Assembly: GCA_026986135.1 (NCBI GenBank)
Contig: JALSPD010000116.1
Span: forward strand, 1 to 9,924
DNA: 9,924 nt
Direction: 5' to 3'
DNA from: DHVE2 group archaeon
GTDB taxonomy: Archaea > Thermoplasmatota > Thermoplasmata > Thermoplasmatales > Aciduliprofundaceae
In this document: one piece after another, positions 1 through 7,106 of the stretch
How the letters are laid out: each line of letters opens with the position of its first letter
How positions within the stretch are numbered: position 1 is the stretch's first letter
The notes under the pieces: model-generated
The model's input: the letters and a program-made list of their open reading frames with translations, nothing else
The model's database searches: none
Told to the model about the DNA's origin: nothing
Made by a program: the position numbers and the translations under genes

Positions 1-1191
1 AACTATTTTAATTACATCCCCATCTTTTAGCTGGTAGTCCTGTCCTAGAACTCTTTTTGTTCTTCCATCAATGGCCCTTATAAAATTATTCCCAAGATCT
101 GTGTGAACCTTATATGCGAGATCAAGTGCTGTGGAGCCTAACTTCATAAGATATACATCTGGAAGAACGTTACCATTTTTATCAGTCCATTTGTTTTCAT
201 CTTCAACAGGATACACAGCTATCATTTTTAATACATCATAAACTGCTGTTTCAATTACCTTCTGAACTCCTGTTCCCTCGTACATATCCATGAATTCTGC
301 GATTTTATCAAGGGCCTTTTTCTGTGCAGAATTGAGTTTTGATTCATCAACAACTTCAAATTTACTGTCTCCGGGAATGTATTTTATCAGCCCTGCCCTT
401 TCAGCACGTTTCAATGCTAGTTCGTAATCTGCACTGGTGGGTATTGCTATGTATCCCCTTTCCTTTGCCCTCTTCACAAACCTCTCCACCCACTCTTTTT
501 CCACAATGTCAGCTTTGTTAGCCGCTATAACCATCGGTTTTGCGAGTTTTCTTATTTCAAATGCCAGATCCAGCAAATCTCTCTCGGTCCATTTGGTTGG
601 TTTGGGATCAAGTCCCAGGTTGTTTATGGCTTCTCTTATCTCCTTTTCCCTTATGTTTAATCCAGAGAGCCTCTCTGCCAGCACCTCGGAAACTCGTTTA
701 TGTTCTCCCTCTATTTTCCTTGCAAGTCTGACCCATCCATTCTGTATGATTCCAGCGATCCAGTAACCCACCTCCTTTTCAAGAAATTCCACATCCATCC
801 ATGGATCGTGTGTATGTGGATCCACAGGATTGCCCTCATCATCTGTAGAACCAGAGACATCTATTATGTGTATAAGAACGTCTGCATGCCTGAGATCGTC
901 CAGAAACTTGTTTCCAAGGCCCCTACCTTCATGCGCACCTGGTACGAGGCCAGCAACATCTATCATCTCCACAGGGATTAATCTGATTCCATTAATGCAT
1001 GGTGCCCTTTTGGGATTGCATGGCCTGCCGAGTTCCCTGTGCGGGCAGGATTTTCTAACATGTGCAAAGGCCCTGTTTGCATCAATGGTTGTGAAGGGAT
1101 AATTTGCAATCTCTACAGTGTGAAGGGTGGATGCGTAAAAAAAAGTGCTCTTGCCCACGTTGGGCTTTCCAACCAGGCCTATCTCTACCAT
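1..1191 (-). CDS. Archaeal Obg/YchF-family GTPase (Ygr210-like) with C-terminal TGS domain, partial
   Basis: Reading from ATG at 1191 leftward, 397 codons stay open to the window edge, so only the last few residues and stop are missing (the family is about 390-400 aa). Seen: P-loop GKPNVGKST (8-16), DVAG G3 motif (78-81), NKAD G4 motif (225-228), TSA G5 (252-254), and a TGS domain from about 323 to the end. NKAD rather than the NxxE of bacterial YchF predicts GTP rather than ATP preference and places it in the archaeal/fungal Ygr210-like branch. A short insert holding Cys49, Cys58 and Cys65 between G1 and G3 fits my recollection of archaeal members. The family is thought to act on ribosomes or translation; the exact role is unknown. 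The start overlaps the end of the UPF0179 gene by 7 bases (ATGGTAG) and has only a weak GGGT upstream, so translation is probably coupled. Identity is sure, function loose. Confidence 0.93.
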   Translation of the reverse strand, partial: MVEIGLVGKPNVGKSTFFYASTLHTVEIANYPFTTIDANRAFAHVRKSCPHRELGRPCNPKRAPCINGIRLIPVEMIDVAGLVPGAHEGRGLGNKFLDDLRHADVLIHIIDVSGSTDDEGNPVDPHTHDPWMDVEFLEKEVGYWIAGIIQNGWVRLARKIEGEHKRVSEVLAERLSGLNIREKEIREAINNLGLDPKPTKWTERDLLDLAFEIRKLAKPMVIAANKADIVEKEWVERFVKRAKERGYIAIPTSADYELALKRAERAGLIKYIPGDSKFEVVDESKLNSAQKKALDKIAEFMDMYEGTGVQKVIETAVYDVLKMIAVYPVEDENKWTDKNGNVLPDVYLMKLGSTALDLAYKVHTDLGNNFIRAIDGRTKRVLGQDYQLKDGDVIKIV

Positions 1192-1610
1192 GTTACCCGC
1201 ACTTTTTTGAGATCCCTATTTCCGCATTTGATAGTTCCCACCACCTCAACTATCTTCACCTTTGTACCATCTCTCAGGCCCAGAGGTGAGCACAGATCCT
1301 GCTCGCATTCGCAGTCCTTTGGATTGATCCTGTGAAACTCTATGGTTTCACCCTCAACCACCGTTTTTGCATCAATTGCTATTTCAACAGGTATTTCCTC
1401 CACCTCTACAGTTACCACCTTTCCGCTGTTGTGCACCTTGCATTCGTGCTCCTTATCCCTTACTTTAACCACTCTGTACCATTTTCCCTCATCAAGGGCA
1501 AAGCATATCTTTTTGAGTTTGCATCCTCTGCATTCTATTAACGGACCAATATATTGAAATTCCATCCCTTCTTTTGCAAGCTCCTTCCCAACCAGTGTTA
1601 ATATGGCCAT
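1185..1610 (-). CDS. UPF0179 family cysteine-rich protein, function unknown
   Basis: A 141-residue protein recognised as UPF0179, an archaeal family with no established function. Eight cysteines occur at 27, 30, 36, 57, 100, 102, 107 and 129, grouped as ECRGC, KKIC, HECKVH and CECEQDLC. This pattern suggests bound zinc or an iron-sulfur cluster (inference). The middle (about 62-95) is rich in alternating hydrophobic residues, as in a beta-barrel. No signal peptide or membrane segment is visible, so it is probably cytoplasmic. The start is well fixed: ATG at 1610 follows the ribosome binding site GGGAGGTGA by 4 bases, and the TGA of that site is the stop codon of the upstream egsA gene. Its own stop overlaps the start of the GTPase gene. 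Tight linkage to lipid synthesis and a GTPase is the only functional hint. Confidence 0.9.
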   Translation of the reverse strand: MAILTLVGKELAKEGMEFQYIGPLIECRGCKLKKICFALDEGKWYRVVKVRDKEHECKVHNSGKVVTVEVEEIPVEIAIDAKTVVEGETIEFHRINPKDCECEQDLCSPLGLRDGTKVKIVEVVGTIKCGNRDLKKVRVTW

Positions 1611-1614
1611 ACTC

Positions 1615-1623
1615 TCACCTCCC
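1615..1623 (-). promoter_or_regulatory. Ribosome binding site of the UPF0179 gene containing the egsA stop codon
   Basis: On the minus strand GGGAGGTGA lies 4 bases before ATG at 1610 and matches the archaeal anti-Shine-Dalgarno sequence closely. Its last three bases are the TGA stop of egsA, so a ribosome terminating on egsA sits on the next gene's initiation site. This implies translational coupling. Confidence 0.8.
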
Positions 1624-2670
1624 GATAACTCCCGTTATTTTTGCCAGATTCTCGGCAGCTTCTTTGTTGAGCCCCCGGTCCCCAAGAATGGTGTATCTTT
1701 TCCTCATTTTGTGAGCATGCATAAGTGCCCATATTATATCTTCATCATCAACTCCAAGCTCCTTTGCAGTGGTGGGAGCACCTATTTTGCGAAGAACATC
1801 CCTTATGCCCTTCCAGTCACCCCCATGAAGATATAGCATCATAATTGTCCCAACACCCACCATCTCACCGTGGAGCGCCTTGCCGGGCGCTTTCTTTTCA
1901 AGAGCATGGGCGAAAAGATGCTCTGAGCCGCTTGCTGGCCTTGATGAATTGGCTATACTCATGGCCATTCCCGATACAATCACTGATTTAACAATGATCC
2001 ACGCACTTTCTTCCAGGTTTGGCTTAATCATATCAGCATTCTCTATTATTTCCTGGGCGGCATATTTTGCAAGTCCGTACGCTGTGGAACTGAAATCTTC
2101 GTTTTTCAGTTTGTGGGCAAGTTCCCAGTCTTTTATTGCGGTTATGTTTCCGATCACATCAGCAGCTCCTGCGGCAAGATAGCGGTAAGGAGAATTCATA
2201 ATTATTTCAGTATCAGCCACTATACCCAGAGGTTCATGAGCTTCCATAGACATGCTGGTTCCATTGGTTTTTATGGACGCTCTTGGACTGGCTATACCGT
2301 CATGGCTTGCTGTTGTAGGCACGCTTATAAATGGAATTCCAAGATCGTAAGATGCCTTCTTGGCAAGATCTATTTTGCTTCCTCCACCCACTCCCACCAT
2401 AAAATCATATTTTTTGCCCGCTTTTTTTATTTCGCTTAAATTCTTCCTGCTGGCCATCCCTGTTTTTATAACGGAGACATCATATTTTGATTTTTTCAGA
2501 ATTTTTACCACACTCTCTCCAGCTATCTCGTATGTTTTCTCCCCAGTGATAACGAGAACCCGACCCTTCAATCCGAACCGCTGACACATCTCACCAAGCT
2601 TATTTATAACGCCGTGACCCGCGTATATCTCGCGGGGCATTTGCATCCACTTTTCCTTGTCAAACTCCAT
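1615..2670 (-). CDS. egsA: sn-Glycerol-1-phosphate dehydrogenase
   Basis: Reduces dihydroxyacetone phosphate to sn-glycerol 1-phosphate with NAD(P)H, the step that sets the stereochemistry of archaeal ether lipids; cytosolic and zinc-dependent. From the ATG at 2670 the protein is 351 aa, typical for the family. Seen: the nucleotide-binding motif GVGGGSKIDLAKKAS (about 93-107), the family signature PTTASHDGIASPRASI (about 118-133), and probable metal ligands Asp171 (GAADVIGN), His251 (GSEHLFAH) and His267 (HGEMVGVG). Start choice: an in-frame GTG at 2679 adds three residues. AGGTG lies 6 bases before ATG 2670 and overlaps that GTG, so it works better as a ribosome binding site. It is probably the first gene of an operon with UPF0179 and the GTPase, which lie immediately downstream. 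It is divergent from the RNA methyltransferase gene. Confidence 0.96.
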   Translation of the reverse strand: MEFDKEKWMQMPREIYAGHGVINKLGEMCQRFGLKGRVLVITGEKTYEIAGESVVKILKKSKYDVSVIKTGMASRKNLSEIKKAGKKYDFMVGVGGGSKIDLAKKASYDLGIPFISVPTTASHDGIASPRASIKTNGTSMSMEAHEPLGIVADTEIIMNSPYRYLAAGAADVIGNITAIKDWELAHKLKNEDFSSTAYGLAKYAAQEIIENADMIKPNLEESAWIIVKSVIVSGMAMSIANSSRPASGSEHLFAHALEKKAPGKALHGEMVGVGTIMMLYLHGGDWKGIRDVLRKIGAPTTAKELGVDDEDIIWALMHAHKMRKRYTILGDRGLNKEAAENLAKITGVIGR

Positions 2671-2718
2671 TTGCTCCACCTAAACAAAAACTCCATATTA
2701 AAATTTCTCTTAAAATGC

Positions 2719-2727
2719 GTTTTAAAC
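2719..2727. promoter_or_regulatory. AT-rich TATA-like element between divergent egsA and methyltransferase genes
   Basis: GTTTTAAAC is nearly palindromic around TTTAAA and reads as a TATA box on either strand. Leftward it would start transcription near 2696, giving egsA a leader of about 26 bases that keeps its AGGTG site. Rightward it would start near 2745-2750, about 35 bases before GTG 2785. Two further TTAAAAT copies lie at 2698-2704 and 2710-2716 and could serve as alternatives. Assignment is by sequence and spacing only. Confidence 0.4.
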
Positions 2728-2784
2728 TTTTCGCAAAATTGGCATTCTGGAGAAAATGTTATTACTGCGATACCATGCCCATGC

Positions 2785-3882
2785 GTGGCAAGCAAAATTG
2801 AAAGAACAGCAATAAAGATACTGGCCAAGTGGATGCGTAAGGGCAATATGGCAAGGGCTATGAGGGATTATCTGCCCTCCTCAGGGCTCTCGCCAGTAGA
2901 GAGAAATCAGGTGGCTGAAATTGTGCATACTATTGTACGTTTTAAGAAACTTTATGATTTTGCACTTGCAGAGATGTCACTACCCAGAACTCCGGAGAAC
3001 TACCTCCGGATTTTTAAAGATGAAAATGTAATGAGGAGTTACCAGAATGTTGCATTAGAGAAAGGACTTTACGATATCTATTTTTCATCATCAATTCCCG
3101 TTGCCAGAATCCTCAGGATGTATCCAAATTTTGCTGAAATAATAAACCGTGAACCTGAAACCCATCTCTCGGTTAATCTTAGCAGAGTCTCTAGGAGGGA
3201 TGTTCTCGCTATTCTGAGGGAAGAGGGTATGGATTCATGGGTTTGCCGTCCTGAAACATGCGTGGCTACACAGCCTCATGCAAGATATTCATCCGTGATT
3301 CGTAGCGGCCTTGCAATAGTTCAGGACTCATCAAGTCAGCATTTGTCAAAGTTGGTTGCCTCTCTTGGAGAAAGTGTGCTTGATTTCTGTGCTGGTAGCG
3401 GAGGAAAGAGCTTCACCGTTAAGTTTTTCAACCCAAATGCTCGGGTAAGTGTACATGACAAAGATGAGAAAAAACTAGAGGCCCTGTTCAGAAGAGCGGA
3501 GATACTTGGACTACATTTTTCCAGGTTTGATTTTAAAGATGATTTTGATGTGGTGCTGGTTGATGCACCATGTAGTGGTATAGGGTCCGCTGCAAGGAAC
3601 CCTGAGGCAAAGTACCGTGAGGATATTGATTCATTTCCCCCGATTCAGATGTCCATACTGAATTCTGCAAAGAGTTTTGTTAAAAAAGATGGTTATCTTG
3701 TTTACGCTGTTTGCACCTTTAATCCCGATGAAACATATCTTCTGATGGATAAATTTTTAAAACAAAATCCTGAATTTGAGCCTTTACATATCTCTTCAAA
3801 GGGTATAGTGGTAAATGAACGCATAGGTGGTTATTTTGTGTCAGGAGATGTTATTTACTTTTCAGTACTCAGAAGGACCTGA
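2785..3882 (+). CDS. NOL1/NOP2/Sun (NSUN/RsmB-type) RNA cytosine-C5 methyltransferase
   Basis: Transfers a methyl group from S-adenosylmethionine to C5 of cytosine in tRNA or rRNA. With the GTG start at 2785 the protein has 365 aa. Residues 1-100 look like the all-helical NusB-like N-terminal region. The Rossmann domain has motif I DFCAGSGGK (200-208), motif IV DAPCSGIGSAARNP with Cys263, and motif VI YAVCTFNPDET with Cys310. Those are the two catalytic-site cysteines of the family; in RsmB-type enzymes the motif VI Cys attacks C6 and the motif IV Cys aids release. The reading frame extends upstream to 2614, but that part is low-complexity, crosses the divergent promoter and overlaps egsA. 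GTG 2785 keeps the first helix (IERTAIKIL); ATG 2833 or 2848 are alternatives. No convincing ribosome binding site precedes GTG. An out-of-frame ATG at 2756 behind GGAG opens only 19 codons. Which RNA and position are methylated cannot be read from the sequence. Confidence 0.88.
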   Translation: MASKIERTAIKILAKWMRKGNMARAMRDYLPSSGLSPVERNQVAEIVHTIVRFKKLYDFALAEMSLPRTPENYLRIFKDENVMRSYQNVALEKGLYDIYFSSSIPVARILRMYPNFAEIINREPETHLSVNLSRVSRRDVLAILREEGMDSWVCRPETCVATQPHARYSSVIRSGLAIVQDSSSQHLSKLVASLGESVLDFCAGSGGKSFTVKFFNPNARVSVHDKDEKKLEALFRRAEILGLHFSRFDFKDDFDVVLVDAPCSGIGSAARNPEAKYREDIDSFPPIQMSILNSAKSFVKKDGYLVYAVCTFNPDETYLLMDKFLKQNPEFEPLHISSKGIVVNERIGGYFVSGDVIYFSVLRRT

Positions 3883-3886
3883 TGAA

Positions 3887-3896
3887 AAATTTTAAT
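3887..3896 (+). promoter_or_regulatory. Probable TATA box for the AGT-endonuclease V gene
   Basis: AAATTTTAAT lies just after the methyltransferase stop and is centred about 26 bases before ATG 3919. That is the archaeal TATA-to-start distance, so it suggests a leaderless or nearly leaderless transcript beginning at that ATG. Confidence 0.4.
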
Positions 3897-3918
3897 TGAT
3901 TTTGATGGATTGGGGTTT

Positions 3919-4824
3919 ATGGATCTCTACTCCTATTTCTACTTTCTTGTTAAGCAGATTCCACAGGGAATGGTGAGTACCTACGGCTCCCTTGCAAGAG
4001 CACTTGGAGATATCAGGGCCGCAAGAGCATGCGGGGTTATGCTTTCTCAGAATCCTGATCCTCCCAATATCCCCTGCCATCGTGTGGTCATGAGCGATGG
4101 ATCTCTGGGGGGATTTACACATCCAGAAGGATTAAAGAAAAAAATTGAACTTTTGAGGAGTGAAGGGGTTGAAATTGAAAATGGCAGGGTTAAAAATTTC
4201 AGAAAATTACTTTTTGAAGATTTTAAGACGGATTTCCCATTGAAAAAACTGAGGGAGGAGCAGAAAAAACTTAAAAAAAGAATGATAGCTGGTGATTGCC
4301 CCATACATGGCCAGGTTGCGGGGGTGGATGTATCATATAGCGGTAGAATGGCCTACGGTGCGATGGTTTTTGATGATGGAGAGGTGGTTTTGGTAAGGAG
4401 AAAGGTTGACTTTCCTTATATTCCATCGTACCTTGCGTACAGAGAGATGCCTGTTATTCTTGAACTTTTGAAAAAAAGGAGACCTGGAGTACTTATGGTT
4501 GATGGAAACGGTATACTTCATCCCCGTGGATTCGGACTAGCCTCGCATGTGGGTGTGGTTGCAAATATACCGACCATAGGTGTGGCCAAGACCTTACTTG
4601 TGGGCATGGTTATGAATAATAGGGTTATTGTGGATGGTGAGATAAAAGGTATCTACATAAAAAGCGGGAGAAAGAGAGGCATCTATATCTCTCCGGGCCA
4701 TTGCATTACTATTGAAAAAAGCGTGGAGATTGTAAAAAGGTACCTTTATCATAGGAATCCAGAACCATTAAGGAAGGCTCACATATACGCCAACATGCTT
4801 AGACGGGGCGAATTGGAACCCTAG
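3919..4824 (+). CDS. Bifunctional O6-alkylguanine-DNA alkyltransferase / endonuclease V fusion
   Basis: DNA repair protein of 301 aa joining two activities. Residues about 1-90 are the DNA-binding, active-site half of an alkyltransferase: a helix-turn-helix with the arginine-finger region RAARACGVM (R36) and the acceptor cysteine Cys53 in PCHRV. The Cys takes the alkyl group from O6-alkylguanine and is consumed. The usual N-terminal alkyltransferase domain is absent. A lysine-rich linker (about 90-122) leads to endonuclease V (about 125-301), which cuts near deoxyinosine. It shows Asp137 (AGVDVSYSG), the PYIPSYLAYRE wedge and Glu176, Asp195 (DGNGILHPRG), and Lys224 (GVAKTLL), all expected catalytic or metal-site residues. 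A Ferroplasma protein of this architecture has been reported to have both activities. Start: ATG 3919 fits the TATA spacing; an in-frame TTG at 3910 would add three residues. It follows the methyltransferase by 36 bases and precedes the hydrolase by 22. Confidence 0.95.
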   Translation: MDLYSYFYFLVKQIPQGMVSTYGSLARALGDIRAARACGVMLSQNPDPPNIPCHRVVMSDGSLGGFTHPEGLKKKIELLRSEGVEIENGRVKNFRKLLFEDFKTDFPLKKLREEQKKLKKRMIAGDCPIHGQVAGVDVSYSGRMAYGAMVFDDGEVVLVRRKVDFPYIPSYLAYREMPVILELLKKRRPGVLMVDGNGILHPRGFGLASHVGVVANIPTIGVAKTLLVGMVMNNRVIVDGEIKGIYIKSGRKRGIYISPGHCITIEKSVEIVKRYLYHRNPEPLRKAHIYANMLRRGELEP

Positions 4825-4831
4825 AGGAATA

Positions 4832-4839
4832 TTTTATAT
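4832..4839 (+). promoter_or_regulatory. Possible TATA box for the FAH-fold hydrolase gene
   Basis: TTTTATAT in the short gap after the endonuclease V stop is centred about 26 bases before the in-frame ATG at 4862. If active, it would give a leaderless transcript from 4862 rather than use of the upstream ATG at 4847. Transcription reading through from the fusion gene is equally possible. Confidence 0.35.
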
Positions 4840-4846
4840 TTCAGAT

Positions 4847-5521
4847 ATGATTTCCACAGGCATGCTGATTGAATATGATGATGGTTTTTACGATCTGAAA
4901 CCAAGCAAAATAGCGTGTGTTGGCAGGAATTATGCTGCTCATGCGATTGAAATGGAGAGTGCTGTTCCAGAGCAACCGGTGATTTTTTTGAAGCCTCCGT
5001 CCTCTCTCATTCCAACCAATTCTGAAATAGTTATCCCAGAGGGCGTAGGAACGATCCACCATGAAATTGAACTGGCTGTTATTATTGGGAAAACTGGTAA
5101 AAATATACCTTTGGATGAGGCAATGGATTATGTTCTTGGATACACGGTTTTTCTGGATATAACTGCCAGGGATCTTCAGAGGATTGCTAAGAAAAATGGA
5201 CTTCCGTGGACAATAAGCAAAGGATACGATACCTTTGCCCCTATGGGGCCCCGGATTGTTCGCAGGGATGCCATTGACCCGCATTCCCTTGAGATGAGAT
5301 TGTGGGTGAACGGGGTGCTTAGACAGAAAGGAAGCACATCCAATATGCTTTTCAGGATACCTGAGCTGATATCGTACATATCTTCTGTTATGACCCTTGA
5401 AGAAGATGATATAATTGCAACGGGTACCCCTGAGGGTGTGGGACCTCTAAGAGAGGGAGATGTGGTGGACGCAGAGATTGAGGGTATAGGGGTTCTCCAT
5501 GAAACGGTTGTAAAACGTTAG
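4847..5521 (+). CDS. Fumarylacetoacetate hydrolase-fold protein (YcgM/FAHD1-like acylpyruvase or oxaloacetate decarboxylase)
   Basis: 224 aa, the compact single-domain form of the FAH superfamily, which cleaves C-C bonds of 2-oxo acids such as acylpyruvates or oxaloacetate using Mg2+ or Mn2+. Seen: entry motif KIACVGRNYAAHA (21-33), metal ligands Glu73 and Glu75 in HHEIELAVIIG and Asp104 in FLDITARD, Lys125 in SKGYDTFAPMGP, and the ATGTPEGVGP motif (191-200). The substrate cannot be assigned; family members are annotated variously as 2-hydroxyhepta-2,4-diene-1,7-dioate isomerase, acylpyruvase or oxaloacetate decarboxylase. No pathway partner for aromatic degradation lies nearby, so a housekeeping role such as disposal of reactive oxo acids is more likely (inference). 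Start: ATG 4847 gives the longest form; ATG 4862 (MLIEYDDG) fits the TATA spacing and is a real alternative. Neither has a good ribosome binding site. Its stop overlaps the convergent pdaD stop. Confidence 0.87.
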   Translation: MISTGMLIEYDDGFYDLKPSKIACVGRNYAAHAIEMESAVPEQPVIFLKPPSSLIPTNSEIVIPEGVGTIHHEIELAVIIGKTGKNIPLDEAMDYVLGYTVFLDITARDLQRIAKKNGLPWTISKGYDTFAPMGPRIVRRDAIDPHSLEMRLWVNGVLRQKGSTSNMLFRIPELISYISSVMTLEEDDIIATGTPEGVGPLREGDVVDAEIEGIGVLHETVVKR

Positions 5522-6063
5522 GGAACCAGGACCGCACTTGCAACTACCGTTGTCCACTCTCCTGCTTTCTCAACAACGGCGGTTGCGGTTATATTGGAAG
5601 TCATCAAAATCTTATCGTTAAGTTTCCACACTTGACGAGTTTCATCCCATTCAAGGTGGCTCTGCAATCCCAGGGTGGAGGCCAGCATCTCCGCGGCGAG
5701 GTCCTCAGCGTAGTCCCCCGCCATCTTTGCTGTCTCCCCGAAGCTGTGATGCTCGCTAAGATATCCATATTTGCTGCGGTCCTTTGGAACTGCAAGTCCA
5801 ACAGATGCGGCAATCATCCTATTAAGTTCGTTGCTTGAATTCTTTGCCATCACCACGAAAACAATCTGTCCTGGCTTCAGGAGCTTTAGGCCCTCTTCTT
5901 TTGTGATAATCTCCGCGTTTGGAGGGAATATTGAGCTCACCTCCACAAGGTTGAATTGTGCAATCCCTGCATCCCTGAGGGCGCGCTCAAAGGAACCCAG
6001 TTTGCTTTTGTGTCTTCCAACGCCCTTGGTGAAGAATACCTTTGATGGTACCAGGGACATCAT
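5518..6063 (-). CDS. pdaD: Pyruvoyl-dependent arginine decarboxylase proenzyme
   Basis: Converts arginine to agmatine, the entry to polyamine synthesis in most euryarchaea. The 181-residue precursor should self-cleave between Ser43 and Ser44 in the segment NLVEVSSIFPPNAEI. That leaves a beta chain of 43 residues and an alpha chain of 138 residues carrying an N-terminal pyruvoyl cofactor made from Ser44. Other family signatures are the PGQIVFVVMAKN strand (about 64-75), the GLAVPKD segment, and EHHSFGET (about 104-111). Start: ATG 6063 lies 2 bases beyond the bpsA stop. CGAGGT inside the last bpsA codons serves as ribosome binding site about 7 bases upstream. An in-frame TTG at 6069 and an ATG at 6060 are less likely. 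It is last in the speD-bpsA-pdaD operon. The stop TAA overlaps the converging hydrolase stop by 4 bases, leaving no room for a separate terminator. Confidence 0.95.
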   Translation of the reverse strand: MMSLVPSKVFFTKGVGRHKSKLGSFERALRDAGIAQFNLVEVSSIFPPNAEIITKEEGLKLLKPGQIVFVVMAKNSSNELNRMIAASVGLAVPKDRSKYGYLSEHHSFGETAKMAGDYAEDLAAEMLASTLGLQSHLEWDETRQVWKLNDKILMTSNITATAVVEKAGEWTTVVASAVLVP

Positions 6064-6065
6064 TT

Positions 6066-7106
6066 TCAAGACCTCGTTGCCATCGCAGTAACTATGGATT
6101 CATCATCCACATATACCTCTCTCTTGAGTTCGTAATCGCCCTTAACCTTGGGTATCGGTTTTCCAAGGGCTTCCATTCTTATAAGTGTTGATCTGTAGAA
6201 GTCAGCATCAATTCTCCTGTTTCCTGTCAGTTCCGCGATTTCTCTCTTAATTATGTAGTCATCCTCGCTGATTTCAAGGTTGTTTTTCATGGGATACACG
6301 TTGAAGTCCCTTAACATATCTGTGATCACGAAGTTCATATCCAGTATAAGGCGCTCTATCTCGGCCCACTTCCGCAAAGAGGCCTCTATATGAGTCAGTC
6401 CGAAATAACCCGCACCGTTATCAACAAGGGTGGAGGCCGCCCGGGAAAGGAAAAGCGTTATGCCAGGGAGGGTTTCAACAGGATCGGTGATGAAGATGTC
6501 GTATTTTCCTAAAAATTCCTCGGGCACATCATGGCGGACATCAAATTTATGGGCATCAATGGGTAGATTTCTTTCTTTTGCAACATGATTTATGAATTCA
6601 ATCAGGCGATCATCAATCTCAAGCACGGTTATCCTTTCGGGCATTTCAGTTAAAGCGAGGGCTATGCTGATGAGGTCATCGTCGCCTATAACCATTACAT
6701 TTGCTCCTTCCACATCTCCCCGCTCGTATATGAATGCAACCCTCTGCATCAGGTCCTCCTCTCTTATGTATCCCTGGTCGTAATCCGCAGTTGGCAGTGG
6801 TCTATTTTTGGTGATTTCCTTGAATTCCGAGAGAATTCCAAAAGCATCGTTGCTGTATCCCCTTCCCATGCAATGTGGGCATTTCACCTCGTAATATCGT
6901 ATGTTCAATTCTCTGGCAAGTTCCTTGCCCTTGTCTGTGAGGTAAATCATCCCATCCCTGATCTCAACTATACCGTTGTCTTTGAATTCTCGGAGTACCT
7001 TCACGACCTCTGTTGGGCTTGCATCAACCCGTTCAATTAACTTCCACGGGCTTTTTTCCCTCAGCAGGTATCTCAATATCTGTCTTTTCGTCCTCAACTG
7101 AAACAC
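6066..7106 (-). CDS. bpsA: N4-bis(aminopropyl)spermidine synthase (branched-chain polyamine synthase)
   Basis: Adds two aminopropyl groups from decarboxylated S-adenosylmethionine to the N4 nitrogen of spermidine, making a quaternary branched pentaamine that protects nucleic acids in hyperthermophiles. The 346-aa product begins with a winged-helix-like domain (about 5-70), then CPHCMGRG (76-83), RPLPTADYDQGY (102-113), and a Rossmann methyltransferase-like core. The core shows the family's GDDD motif (141-144), acidic strand VLEIDDRLIE (161-170) and TDPVET (207-212). The C-terminal tail after about 310 is charged, as in the Thermococcus enzyme. The start is unusual: no ATG occurs before residue 53. 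GTG 7106 and TTG 7097 both lie inside the end of speD; TTG 7097 has GGGGTG 6 bases upstream and may be the better choice. The overlap with speD is 74 or 65 bases. The substrate should come from enzymes encoded elsewhere. Confidence 0.92.
   Translation of the reverse strand: MFQLRTKRQILRYLLREKSPWKLIERVDASPTEVVKVLREFKDNGIVEIRDGMIYLTDKGKELARELNIRYYEVKCPHCMGRGYSNDAFGILSEFKEITKNRPLPTADYDQGYIREEDLMQRVAFIYERGDVEGANVMVIGDDDLISIALALTEMPERITVLEIDDRLIEFINHVAKERNLPIDAHKFDVRHDVPEEFLGKYDIFITDPVETLPGITLFLSRAASTLVDNGAGYFGLTHIEASLRKWAEIERLILDMNFVITDMLRDFNVYPMKNNLEISEDDYIIKREIAELTGNRRIDADFYRSTLIRMEALGKPIPKVKGDYELKREVYVDDESIVTAMATRS

Noticed and set aside
437..766. Plus-strand ORFs opposite the GTPase gene
   Set aside because: The minus-strand frame encodes an unambiguous GTPase throughout; these are shadow frames.
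2614..2784. In-frame upstream extension of the RNA methyltransferase (57 extra residues)
   Set aside because: It overlaps egsA, crosses the divergent promoter, and has an unstructured Leu/His/Lys-rich sequence unlike the family's N-terminus.
2756..2815. 19-codon ORF (ATG behind GGAG) overlapping the methyltransferase start
   Set aside because: Very short, with only a four-base ribosome binding site and no recognisable peptide; kept only as a remark in the methyltransferase entry.
2604..2846. 80-codon minus-strand ORF across the egsA promoter
   Set aside because: Overlaps egsA in another frame and the divergent promoter; no family resemblance.
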